A program made the translations under genes and the position numbers. From the NCBI GenBank assembly GCA_038405435.1, contig JBBYHZ010000013.1: a stretch of DNA of 64,000 nucleotides. One strand, given 5' to 3'. The notes beneath the pieces are model-generated. The model was not told the origin of the DNA. It searched no databases and saw nothing but the letters and a program-made list of their open reading frames with translations. This DNA is from Dryocola clanedunensis_A. GTDB lineage: Bacteria; Pseudomonadota; Gammaproteobacteria; Enterobacterales; Enterobacteriaceae. Below are positions 45,455 through 54,038 of this stretch, piece by piece (the stretch's first letter is position 1; each line of letters starts with the position of its first letter).

Positions 45455-46474
45455 TCAGTTGCCGCTTCGTTCATCCTTGCGTGTTCTACCAAGCAGCGTT
45501 AATGCTGCCTCGCGAGCGTTTTTTCCGCAATATAATACCTGATAAATTTCCTCGGTTATTGGCATTTCGACACCCACCCGCGCAGCAAGCTCGCGGACTT
45601 CTTTGGTGTTGCGATAGCCTTCAACCACCTGGCCGATTTTTTCCTGCGCCGAGTCCACGTCCGCCCCCTGCCCCAGCATCATGCCGAAACGACGGTTACG
45701 TGACTGGTTATCGGTACAAGTCAGCACCAGATCGCCCAGGCCGGCCATACCCATGAAGGTTTCCGGTGAGGCACCCAGCGCACTGCCAAGACGGGTCATT
45801 TCCGCCAGACCACGCGTGATCAGCGCAGTACGGGCGTTAGCCCCGAAGCCAATACCGTCTGACATCCCCGCGCCAATCGCAATGACGTTTTTCACCGCGC
45901 CGCCGAGCTGCACGCCGATGAAATCCGGATTGCTGTAAACGCGGAAGCTTTTGCCGCAGTGCAGCAGGTGCTGGAGGTCGTCAGCAAAAGTGTCGTCTGT
46001 AGCCGCCAGGGAAATAGCCGTAGGCAGTCCGGCCGCCAGCTCTTTAGCAAAGGTCGGGCCGGAGATAACGGCCAGCGGCACGCTGTCGCCCAGCGCTTCA
46101 CGAGCCACGTCCTGCAGTAATCGCCCGGTTTCTGCTTCCAGACCTTTGGTTGCCCAGACCACACGTGCATCCGCGCGCATCAGAGGTTTTATCTGGCGCA
46201 GCACCTGTCCGAAGACATGGCTTGGCACCACCACCAGAATATTACGGCTGGCAGAGAGCGCAGTGGCCAAATCGGTTTCAAGATGGAGCGTGTCCGGGAA
46301 GGGAACGTCGGGAAGGAACGCAGCATTACAGCGGTCGGCCTGCAAGGTCGCGATATGTTTTGGGTCATGACCCCACAGCACGACGTGGTGGCCATTTCTC
46401 GCCAGTGTGATGGCAAGAGCGGTGCCGTAAGAGCCGGCACCGATCACAGTCATTGAAGCATTAACGCTGTTCAT
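45455..46474 (-). CDS. gpsA: Glycerol-3-phosphate dehydrogenase GpsA
   Basis: Reduces dihydroxyacetone phosphate to sn-glycerol-3-phosphate for phospholipid synthesis. The 339-residue protein has the N-terminal NAD(P) motif VIGAGSYGTALAI, SGPTFAKELAAGLPTA and the catalytic lysine in GAVKNVIAIGAGMSDG. Its start overlaps the secB stop by one base (TGATG), giving translational coupling. Confidence 0.97.
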   Translation of the reverse strand: MNSVNASMTVIGAGSYGTALAITLARNGHHVVLWGHDPKHIATLQADRCNAAFLPDVPFPDTLHLETDLATALSASRNILVVVPSHVFGQVLRQIKPLMRADARVVWATKGLEAETGRLLQDVAREALGDSVPLAVISGPTFAKELAAGLPTAISLAATDDTFADDLQHLLHCGKSFRVYSNPDFIGVQLGGAVKNVIAIGAGMSDGIGFGANARTALITRGLAEMTRLGSALGASPETFMGMAGLGDLVLTCTDNQSRNRRFGMMLGQGADVDSAQEKIGQVVEGYRNTKEVRELAARVGVEMPITEEIYQVLYCGKNAREAALTLLGRTRKDERSGN

Positions 46475-46950
46475 CAGGCATCCTGATGGTTTTCAGCACC
46501 TTCGCCAGCTTCGCCAGATTGCTGCTGCAGATAGCTCATGAACAGCGCATCGAAGTTAACCGGTGCAAGGTTCAGCTGCGGGAAGGTACCACGAGAAACC
46601 AGGCTAGTGATTGCTTCGCGTGCATACGGGAACAGAATGTTCGGGCAGTACGCACCCAGGCAGTGTGCCATTTGCGTGCCTTCGATACCGCCGATAGAGA
46701 AGATACCAGCCTGCTGAACTTCGCACAGGAATGCAGTGTCTTCGCCCAGGGTTGCGGTCACGGTGACACGCAGTACTACTTCATACACGTCGTCTGCCAG
46801 CTGGCTGGAAGCGGTGTCCAGATCCAGTTTAACTTCTGGCTGCCAGTCTTTCTGGAAGACGTGCGGCGCATTTGGCGCTTCGAAAGAGATATCCTTGGTG
46901 TAAACGCGCTGAATCTGGAAAGCCATTTCTGTGTTGTTTTGTTCTGACAT
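46474..46950 (-). CDS. secB: Protein-export chaperone SecB
   Basis: Cytoplasmic tetramer that keeps exported precursors unfolded and delivers them to SecA. The 158-residue protein has the family core YTKDISFEAPNAPHVF and YCPNILFPYAREAI, plus an acidic C-terminal tail. It lies between grxC and gpsA in the run yibN-grxC-secB-gpsA. Confidence 0.97.
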   Translation of the reverse strand: MSEQNNTEMAFQIQRVYTKDISFEAPNAPHVFQKDWQPEVKLDLDTASSQLADDVYEVVLRVTVTATLGEDTAFLCEVQQAGIFSIGGIEGTQMAHCLGAYCPNILFPYAREAITSLVSRGTFPQLNLAPVNFDALFMSYLQQQSGEAGEGAENHQDA

Positions 46951-47011
46951 TTTTATAAACCCTTAAAAATTAATGCGTCCTTAATCCGTTTCTAACGGCA
47001 GACAAATCTCG

Positions 47012-47263
47012 CTATCGCAGCAGGGAATCGAGTCCACCACGTGCATCAAGCGCGTACAAGTCATCACAGCCGCCAATGTGCTGTGCGTCAATAAAAATCT
47101 GCGGCACCGTGGTGCGGCCACTGCGCTTGATCATCTCTTCACGCTTGATGGCATCACCATCAATCGGCAACTCCTGGAAAGCCACCCCTTTGCTGTTAAG
47201 CAGGTCTTTTGCACGGTGGCAAAACGGGCAGGTTGCTTTGGTATAGATCTCAATGTTCGCCAT
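47012..47263 (-). CDS. grxC: Glutaredoxin 3 GrxC
   Basis: Glutathione-dependent disulfide reductase of 83 residues. The active site is CPFC (residues 11-14 in KATCPFCHRAKDLL), a small variation on the more common CPYC; TVPQIFI and GGCDDL form the glutathione site. It lies 24 bp after yibN and 61 bp before secB. Confidence 0.96.
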   Translation of the reverse strand: MANIEIYTKATCPFCHRAKDLLNSKGVAFQELPIDGDAIKREEMIKRSGRTTVPQIFIDAQHIGGCDDLYALDARGGLDSLLR

Positions 47264-47287
47264 GGCTTACCTCAGAATGAAAGCAGA

Positions 47288-47719
47288 TTATTTACCGCGA
47301 ACCAGCGGCAGGTTTTCACCGCTCCAGCCTGCAATGCCTTCCTTGAGCAAGGTCACCTGCTCAAAACCGGCTTTTATCAGCAGCTGCGCGGATTCCTGGG
47401 AAGAAACGCCGTTGCCACAAACCACAATAACGGGTTTAGCCTTGTGCTTTTCCAGCTCGCCGAAGTTGCCGCTTTTGATATCGCTCTGCGGTACGTTCAG
47501 GGAGCTCGCGATATGGCCTTTACGGTAGTCGTCGCGCTGACGCACATCGACCACAACGGCATCTTCTTTATTGATTAAGCGCGTTGCTTCACCCCGGGTG
47601 ATCACTTTCACCTTTGAGGTTAAGCCTTTGAAGGTCATGACAAGCACAGCGGCCAGCAAACCAACCCACGCCAGACTAAGTATGGGATGACGACCAACGA
47701 ATTGCATAATTTCTTGCAT
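47288..47719 (-). CDS. yibN: Membrane-anchored rhodanese-domain protein YibN
   Basis: A 143-residue protein with one N-terminal membrane segment (about 10-28) and a cytoplasmic rhodanese domain with the likely catalytic cysteine in VIVVCGNGVSSQES. As I recall, the K-12 protein has Asp at the equivalent point (VVDGSG), so this copy may be catalytically competent where that one is not. The ATG at 47719 gives MQEIMQFVGRHPILSL. Likely first gene of the yibN-grxC-secB-gpsA run. Confidence 0.93.
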   Translation of the reverse strand: MQEIMQFVGRHPILSLAWVGLLAAVLVMTFKGLTSKVKVITRGEATRLINKEDAVVVDVRQRDDYRKGHIASSLNVPQSDIKSGNFGELEKHKAKPVIVVCGNGVSSQESAQLLIKAGFEQVTLLKEGIAGWSGENLPLVRGK

Positions 47720-47969
47720 GGGGGGTAATAACTCCCGACTGAGTAAAGATGAAAAAAACCAGGCAAGGAGTATACCTTCGCATTGTGGCAATTACAGCCA
47801 GTCAGCATGATGTATTGTGGATTCTGCGTGCTGTTACGAAAAAAATGCCCTCCCCGGTAAAAAACCTGTCACGATCCCGTCTGTTTCTTTGATCTTCTGC
47901 GGCTATTTTTCTGTGACGGCTGTAGTAAAATTACGCAAATTTTTTGTCTTTGACTTAGAGGTTCTCGCA

Positions 47970-49517
47970 ATGTCGGCTACTAAAAAACCTATGGTTCTGG
48001 TGATTCTTGATGGCTATGGCCATCGTGAAGAGCAGCAGGATAACGCCATTCTGAATGCTAAAACCCCGGTTATGGATAACCTGTGGAACCAGCGCCCACA
48101 CACCCTGATCAACGCATCCGGCCTGGAAGTAGGCCTGCCAGACGGGCAGATGGGTAACTCAGAAGTCGGTCACGTCAACCTCGGCGCAGGCCGTATTGTT
48201 TATCAGGATCTGACCCGTCTGGATGTTGAAATTAAAGAACGTACTTTCTTCGCTAACCCGGTTCTGACTGCGGCGGTAGACAAAGCCGTTGCGGCTGGCA
48301 AAGCGGTTCACATCATGGGCCTGGCTTCTGCCGGTGGCGTTCACAGCCACGAAGAACATATCCTCGCGATGATTGAACTGGCGGCTGAGCGCGGCGCAGA
48401 AGCTATCTATCTGCACGCCTTCCTGGACGGTCGTGATACCCCACCGCGCAGCGCAGAGTCCTCCCTGAAGAAATTCGCCGACAAGTTTGCGGCGCTGGGC
48501 AAAGGCCGCGTGGCATCCATTATTGGGCGTTACTTCGCTATGGACCGCGACAACCGCTGGGACCGCGTAGAGCTGGCATATGACCTGATGACGCAGGCTA
48601 AAGGCGAATATCAGGCGGCAACGGCGGTTGCGGGTCTGGAAGCGGCTTACGCTCGCGATGAAAACGACGAATTTGTGAAGCCTACCGTCATCCGTGCAGA
48701 AGGCGAAGCTGAAGCGGTCATGAACGACGGCGACGCGCTGATCTTCATGAACTTCCGTGCAGACCGTGCCCGTCAAATTACCCGCGCGTTTGTTAACGCA
48801 GATTTCGACGGCTTTGCGCGTAAGAAAGTGGTTAACTTCGGCGACTTCATCATGCTGACCGAATACGCAGCGGATATTAAAACTGCCTGCGCATACCCAC
48901 CGGCTTCTCTGACTAACACCTTCGGTGAGTGGATGGCGAAGCATGACAAAACCCAGCTGCGTATTTCCGAAACTGAAAAATACGCCCACGTGACCTTCTT
49001 CTATAACGGCGGCGTTGAAGAGCCGTTTGCTGGCGAAGACCGCGTGCTGATCAATTCGCCAAAAGTAGCGACTTATGACCTGCAGCCGGAAATGAGTTCG
49101 GCAGAATTGACTGAAAAATTACTGTCTGCCATCAACGGCGGCAAGTACGACACCATCATTTGTAACTATCCGAACGGCGACATGGTGGGTCATACCGGCG
49201 TTTATGAAGCGGCAATTTCGGCGGTTGAAGCGCTGGATAACTGCATCGCACAGGTCGTTTCCGCAGTGGAAAATGTTGGCGGCCAGCTGCTGATCACCGC
49301 GGACCACGGCAATGCGGAGCAGATGCGTGACCCGGCAACAGGCCAGGCGCACACCGCGCACACCAGCCTGCCGGTTCCGCTGATTTATATCGGCGAGCGC
49401 AGCGTCAAAGCGGTGGAGGGCGGCAAGCTTTCTGATATCGCACCGACCATGCTGAGCCTGATGGGCATGGAAATCCCGCAAGAGATGACTGGCAAGCCGC
49501 TGTTCATCGTGGAATAA
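47970..49517 (+). CDS. gpmM: Cofactor-independent phosphoglycerate mutase GpmM
   Basis: Mn-dependent interconversion of 3- and 2-phosphoglycerate in glycolysis. The 515-residue protein is of the alkaline-phosphatase superfamily, with the metal motif VLVILDGYGHREE, the catalytic serine in MGNSEVGHVNLGAGR (about residue 64), FLDGRDTPPRSAE and the metal site TADHGNAEQM. The ATG at 47970 matches E. coli. envC follows after 33 bp. Confidence 0.97.
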   Translation: MSATKKPMVLVILDGYGHREEQQDNAILNAKTPVMDNLWNQRPHTLINASGLEVGLPDGQMGNSEVGHVNLGAGRIVYQDLTRLDVEIKERTFFANPVLTAAVDKAVAAGKAVHIMGLASAGGVHSHEEHILAMIELAAERGAEAIYLHAFLDGRDTPPRSAESSLKKFADKFAALGKGRVASIIGRYFAMDRDNRWDRVELAYDLMTQAKGEYQAATAVAGLEAAYARDENDEFVKPTVIRAEGEAEAVMNDGDALIFMNFRADRARQITRAFVNADFDGFARKKVVNFGDFIMLTEYAADIKTACAYPPASLTNTFGEWMAKHDKTQLRISETEKYAHVTFFYNGGVEEPFAGEDRVLINSPKVATYDLQPEMSSAELTEKLLSAINGGKYDTIICNYPNGDMVGHTGVYEAAISAVEALDNCIAQVVSAVENVGGQLLITADHGNAEQMRDPATGQAHTAHTSLPVPLIYIGERSVKAVEGGKLSDIAPTMLSLMGMEIPQEMTGKPLFIVE

Positions 49518-49550
49518 TCCCACCCCATGAGGGGAAAGGCGATTTTTTCA

Positions 49551-50810
49551 ATGACATGGGTCACGAAACCGAAGCGGTTGTCCGTCAGGCCCATTTTCTA
49601 CGCCAGCGTGCTTAGCGCTGGCGTATTGTTATGCCCTTTATCCAGCCATGCTGACGATAGCGCACGGCTGAAATCCATTCAGCAAGATATCGCCGCAAAA
49701 GAGCGCGCGGTTCGCCAGCAGCAGCAGCAGCGTGCAACGCTTCTTGCCCTGTTAAAAACGCAGGAACAGGCGATTGCCGAAGCCAGCCGCAAGTTACGCG
49801 ATACGCAAAATACCTTGGCCGACCTGAATCGACAGATTGATACCATGAACGCTTCGCTGATGAAGCTGCAAAAACAGCAGGCTGTTCAGGAGCGTAACCT
49901 GGCCGCCCAGCTTGATGCGGCATTTCGTCAGGGTCAGCACACAGGTATCCAGCTCATCCTTAGTGGGGAAGAGAGCCAGCGTGGCCAGCGTCTACAGGCC
50001 TACTTTGGTTATCTGAACGCCGCGCGTCAGGAAACCATCGCCCAGCTAAAGCAGACCAAAGCGGAAGTCGACGAGCAAAAAGCGACGCTTGAAGCGAAGC
50101 AAACCGAACAGCAAACGCTGCTTTACGATCGGCAGGCCCAGCAGGCGAAGCTGGAAGACGCCCGCAATCAGCGTAAGAAAACCCTCGCCACGCTTGAGTC
50201 ATCCATTCAACAGGATCAGCAGAAGCTGGGCGAGATGCGTCAGAACGAATCCCGTCTGCAAAATCAGATTGCCCGTGCCGCCGCCGCTGCCAAAGCGCGT
50301 GCGGAAAAAGAAGCGCGCGAAGCAGAAGCGGTTAAATCACGTCAAAAAGCCGCCACCAGCAAAGGCAGCACCTATAAACCAACTGAATCAGAACGCTCGC
50401 TAATTTCCCGTACCGGCGGTCTTGGCGCACCGCGCGGCCAGGCATACTGGCCGGTTCGTGGCTCTCTGCTGCATCGCTATGGCGAACAGCTGCAAGGTGA
50501 ACTACGTTGGAAAGGTATCGTTATCGCAGCGAGTGAAGGCACGGAAGTGAAGGCCATCGCTGACGGACGTGTGATTCTTGCCGACTGGCTGCAGGGCTAC
50601 GGGCTGGTTGTGGTGGTTGAACACGGTAAGGGCGATATGAGTTTGTACGGCTACAACCAGAGCGCGCTTGTCAGCGTGGGGACTCAGGTTCGCGCCGGTC
50701 AGCCCATCGCGCTGGTGGGCAACAGTGGTGGTCAGGGCCGCCCGTCACTCTATTTCGAAATTCGTCGCCAGGGCCAGGCAGTCAATCCACAACCGTGGTT
50801 GGGAAGATAA
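49551..50810 (+). CDS. envC: Murein hydrolase activator EnvC
   Basis: Periplasmic activator of amidases AmiA and AmiB at the division site, recruited by FtsEX. The 419-residue protein has an N-terminal signal (about 1-34), long coiled coils (about 36-265) and a C-terminal LytM domain (RWKGIVIAASEGTEVKAIADG; GNSGGQGRPSLYFEIRRQG) that lacks the usual zinc ligands, so it activates rather than cuts. The ATG at 49551 gives the E. coli length. yibQ follows 3 bp later. Confidence 0.96.
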   Translation: MTWVTKPKRLSVRPIFYASVLSAGVLLCPLSSHADDSARLKSIQQDIAAKERAVRQQQQQRATLLALLKTQEQAIAEASRKLRDTQNTLADLNRQIDTMNASLMKLQKQQAVQERNLAAQLDAAFRQGQHTGIQLILSGEESQRGQRLQAYFGYLNAARQETIAQLKQTKAEVDEQKATLEAKQTEQQTLLYDRQAQQAKLEDARNQRKKTLATLESSIQQDQQKLGEMRQNESRLQNQIARAAAAAKARAEKEAREAEAVKSRQKAATSKGSTYKPTESERSLISRTGGLGAPRGQAYWPVRGSLLHRYGEQLQGELRWKGIVIAASEGTEVKAIADGRVILADWLQGYGLVVVVEHGKGDMSLYGYNQSALVSVGTQVRAGQPIALVGNSGGQGRPSLYFEIRRQGQAVNPQPWLGR

Positions 50811-50813
50811 GTT

Positions 50814-51761
50814 TTGCCTCAGTTTCGTCACGTTGTTTCCTCTCTAGCCTGCGCGCTTGCGCTGGCGGCACCCGCTTATGCCGGCAAGCTGGCAATTGTA
50901 ATAGATGACTTCGGTTACCGCCCCCATCAGGAAAATCAGGTCATCGCCCTGCCTCCCGAAATCTCCGTCGCCGTGTTGCCCAACGCCCCGCACTCCCATG
51001 AAATGGCAACCAAAGCGCACAATGCCGGGCATGAGGTGCTGATCCACCTGCCGATGGCGCCGTTGAGCAAGCAGCCGCTGGAAAAAGATACCCTGCGCCC
51101 GGATATGAGCAGCGCTGAAATAGAGCGGATTATTCGGGACGCGGTGAACAGGGTGCCGTATGCCGTGGGCCTGAACAACCACATGGGCAGCGCCATGACC
51201 TCCAGCCTGTTTGGCATGCAGAAGGTGATGCAGTCGCTCGATCAGTACAATCTCTATTTCCTCGACAGCATGACCATCGGCAATAGCCAGGCGATGCGCG
51301 CCGCTGCGGGAACCAAAGTCAAAGTGATTAAGCGCAAAGTGTTCCTCGACGACACGCAGAACGAAGCGGATATTCGCGTTCAGTTTAATCGCGCTGTCGC
51401 GCTGGCCCGCCGTAACGGCTCGGCTATTGCTATCGGCCACCCGCATCCCACCACGGTGCGCGTTCTGCAGCAGATGGTTTATAACCTGCCTGCGGACATT
51501 GCTCTGGTTCGCCCAAGCAGCCTGCTGAACGAACCGCAGGTGGATACGTCCCGACCGAATAATGCCGCCCCGGCTAAACCAGCAGAGCAGTTGCATAATC
51601 CTTTCAAAGGCGTGAAACTTTGCAAGCCGAAGAAACCGCTGGAACCTGTGTATGCCACGACCTACTTCGCGGTGCTTAGCGATAGCATTGGTGAAAGTAC
51701 GCTGATGAAATACATGAAAAATCAGTGGCAGGGATGGGGATCGGGCTCGCCGCAATCCTGA
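50814..51761 (+). CDS. yibQ: Putative divergent polysaccharide deacetylase YibQ
   Basis: Secreted protein of 315 residues with a signal peptide (about 1-23, ending APAYA) and a divergent polysaccharide deacetylase domain (LAIVIDDFGYRP; VLIHLPMAP; AIAIGHPHPTT). The start is TTG at 50814, only 3 bp after the envC stop, so it is probably translated by coupling. Function is unproven; the envC link suggests a role in cell-wall or division-site processing. Confidence 0.9.
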   Translation: MPQFRHVVSSLACALALAAPAYAGKLAIVIDDFGYRPHQENQVIALPPEISVAVLPNAPHSHEMATKAHNAGHEVLIHLPMAPLSKQPLEKDTLRPDMSSAEIERIIRDAVNRVPYAVGLNNHMGSAMTSSLFGMQKVMQSLDQYNLYFLDSMTIGNSQAMRAAAGTKVKVIKRKVFLDDTQNEADIRVQFNRAVALARRNGSAIAIGHPHPTTVRVLQQMVYNLPADIALVRPSSLLNEPQVDTSRPNNAAPAKPAEQLHNPFKGVKLCKPKKPLEPVYATTYFAVLSDSIGESTLMKYMKNQWQGWGSGSPQS

Positions 51762-51833
51762 TAATTCATATGGATCGGCCCGGCAATCATATTATACTGC
51801 CGGGCAAATTTGGCCTCAGGGACTCACGCATCG

Positions 51834-53066
51834 ATGACGCAACAACGGCGTAAAATTCTGCTGTTAGATAACGGTAAAGAGTGGGGAGGCGGCACCAACA
51901 GTATGCTGGAGCTGCTTAAACGCATCGACCGCCAGCGGTTTGATATCACCTGCTGCTTCTACTACAACTATGCGCGCGGCGAAGGCGAAACTATCGGGCA
52001 GGTGCTCAACGGCATCGGCATCCCGGTCATTTTTCTGCCGCAGTCGGCTCAGCCGCTGTGGGCCAAAATCGCTAAAGAGCTGGGGCGCTCGCTGGTTTTC
52101 TTTAGCCGTCCCGGGCGCAAGAAAGTAGCGGAAATTATTGATAAGCAATGGCGTATCCAGCCCAACGCTAAGCGTGTCCGCGAACTGCTCCAGCGTGAAC
52201 GCTATGAAATCCTTTATATGAACAACCAGCCTGGTTCAAATCAGGAAGGGTATCTGGCAGCCGAACCCCTGAACGTTGCCGTCGTGCAGCATTGCCGCAT
52301 TGAGCCGGTCATGACGCCGCAGATTACCGGGATGGTTAACCGCATCGCCAGCAAAGTCATCGCCGTTTCCCACGCCGTTGAAAGTGTTCTGCTCCGTAAC
52401 GGCGTAGAAAAATCACTTTGTACGACCGTTTCTAACGCGATTGATATCCACCAGCCTTTACCCGACGGCAAAACCATAAAACAAGCGATGGGTATTGCTG
52501 ATGATACATTTGTTTTTGGCAGCATTGGTTCGCTTATCCCCCGGAAATCCAGTCACCATACGCTTGAAGCTTTACAGCGATTTTCCCGGCAACATCCTGA
52601 TGCTAAATGGAAACTCATCCTCGTCGGCGAGGGGCCGGAGCACCAGAAGCTGCAGCAGCAGGCAAACGGCTACGGGTTTGCGGATCGGGTAGTTTTCACC
52701 GGCTTTCGTAACAATCCGCTGGATTATCTGGCCGCTTTTGACGTGTTTATACTCGCTTCTAAAAGCGAAGGGCTGCCGCGCGTGGTGCTGGAGTCCATGC
52801 TCCTAAAAACAGTGGTGATCGGTTCAGATGTGACCGGCACGGGTGAGCTGATTGATTCAGGCCATACCGGCCTGCTCTACCCCTACGGCGATACGGTTAC
52901 TCTGGCTGCCCACCTGCAAACCGTCTGGCAGGGCAGCACGCTGCGCGAGGCCATGACCCAGCGGGCCTGGCAGCAAGTCGTCGATCGTTACGCTATCGAA
53001 CATTATGTCGCCGGCGTCGAAGCCGTTCTTTATGCCGTAAAAACTACACGGACCCATCATGTTTAA
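51834..53066 (+). CDS. Family 4 glycosyltransferase (unassigned)
   Basis: GT-B fold glycosyltransferase of 410 residues. The C-terminal domain has GSIGSLIPRKSSHHTLEAL (about 229-247), LILVGEGPEHQKL (261-273) and the E-x7-E nucleotide-sugar motif E312-E320 in SEGLPRVVLE; the N-terminal domain has the GGG acceptor loop (EWGGGTNS). The donor and acceptor are unknown. I chose the ATG at 51834; a TTG at 51810 would add eight residues. It occupies the yibQ-tdh interval, where E. coli carries the unrelated transferase waaH, and overlaps the next gene by 8 bp. Confidence 0.85.
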   Translation: MTQQRRKILLLDNGKEWGGGTNSMLELLKRIDRQRFDITCCFYYNYARGEGETIGQVLNGIGIPVIFLPQSAQPLWAKIAKELGRSLVFFSRPGRKKVAEIIDKQWRIQPNAKRVRELLQRERYEILYMNNQPGSNQEGYLAAEPLNVAVVQHCRIEPVMTPQITGMVNRIASKVIAVSHAVESVLLRNGVEKSLCTTVSNAIDIHQPLPDGKTIKQAMGIADDTFVFGSIGSLIPRKSSHHTLEALQRFSRQHPDAKWKLILVGEGPEHQKLQQQANGYGFADRVVFTGFRNNPLDYLAAFDVFILASKSEGLPRVVLESMLLKTVVIGSDVTGTGELIDSGHTGLLYPYGDTVTLAAHLQTVWQGSTLREAMTQRAWQQVVDRYAIEHYVAGVEAVLYAVKTTRTHHV

Positions 53067-53979
53067 ATTTCTTAATGCAAAGTATCGCCATATTACGGCG
53101 CGACATAATATTCCATTGGCGCAGGCTGCAACTGGCGCAAAATCGGTTCCTGTGACCTCCGCTGTCATTCCTTGCGTGGGAAAAGACTTTGTTGAAGAAG
53201 GAACGTTATCAGCTATTTTTGCCAACCGTTTCGCTCCGCAGTTAGAAGAGATTGTTATTGTCTCCGATCAGCCTGCTGAAGCCTTTATCGGCATACCGGC
53301 CAAAACCCGAGTCGTGACGCTTAACGTACCTGAAAGAGACGACAGCTACCGCTTTAAGCAAATTTATCGCAGCCGGCTGATTAAAATTCAGGCACCGCTG
53401 CACGCCAGAACCGAGGCTGCCCTGATCATTGATTCCGATCTCAACCTGCTGCAAATGCCGCGCCTTGAAGTGGAGGAAAATACGCTCTATTCAAGCTTCC
53501 GCCAGGGAAAAATGATCGCCAAACTGGCAAACGCCCCGCAGGGAAAAGCGCCAGCCTGGTATCAGGATACGATTCGCCCCACCCTTGAAGATCATGTCAA
53601 TAGCGCCTTTCTTGCGGCTACACGCAGCACCTGGCACCGTCTGTGCCCGCTTTGGCTGGCCCTTTTCCAGGACACATGGGAACTGATGCCCGATGACCAG
53701 CCGCCAACGGATCAGCTTCCTTTAGCCGCGCTGCTTGATATGCTGGACTTCAGAACGGTCAATTTAGGTGACTGGGTAAACTGGCCCGTATCCAAACGCA
53801 TCGGCGGCACCCCGTCCGTCATCCCTAAAGAAGTGATCGGTGCCCACGGCGGCTTCCCGCTGTCGGAATGGCAGAAATATCTGGCGTCGCCGGACAGCGA
53901 GCTGCTGTTCAAGGGGCAGGATTACACGCGCAAAGTGCGTTATCTGACTGACGCCGAGAAGAAAGAAGCCAGCGAGTAA
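53059..53979 (+). CDS. Putative GT-A type glycosyltransferase (unassigned)
   Basis: Protein of 306 residues that I do not recognise as a named family member. It has a possible DxD metal/nucleotide-sugar motif, D125-S-D127 in ALIIDSDLNLLQMP, preceded by alternating strands and helices (SAVIPCVGKDFVEEGTL; EEIVIVSDQP), which suggests a GT-A fold. No signal peptide or membrane segment is visible, so it is probably cytoplasmic. The 8-bp overlap with the family 4 transferase upstream indicates that the two work together, likely on a surface glycan or LPS core sugar. Confidence 0.7.
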   Translation: MFKFLNAKYRHITARHNIPLAQAATGAKSVPVTSAVIPCVGKDFVEEGTLSAIFANRFAPQLEEIVIVSDQPAEAFIGIPAKTRVVTLNVPERDDSYRFKQIYRSRLIKIQAPLHARTEAALIIDSDLNLLQMPRLEVEENTLYSSFRQGKMIAKLANAPQGKAPAWYQDTIRPTLEDHVNSAFLAATRSTWHRLCPLWLALFQDTWELMPDDQPPTDQLPLAALLDMLDFRTVNLGDWVNWPVSKRIGGTPSVIPKEVIGAHGGFPLSEWQKYLASPDSELLFKGQDYTRKVRYLTDAEKKEASE

Positions 53980-53998
53980 TTTACCTTCCGCAGACAGC

Positions 53999-54023
53999 AA
54001 AAAGGCCGGTTTCCCGGCCTTTG
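53999..54023. terminator. Two-way terminator between the glycosyltransferase pair and tdh
   Basis: AAAGGCCGG/CCGGCCTTT stem (54001-54009 and 54014-54022), with an A run on the left and T's on the right. Confidence 0.9.
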
Positions 54024-54038
54024 TTCATTCAGACGCCG

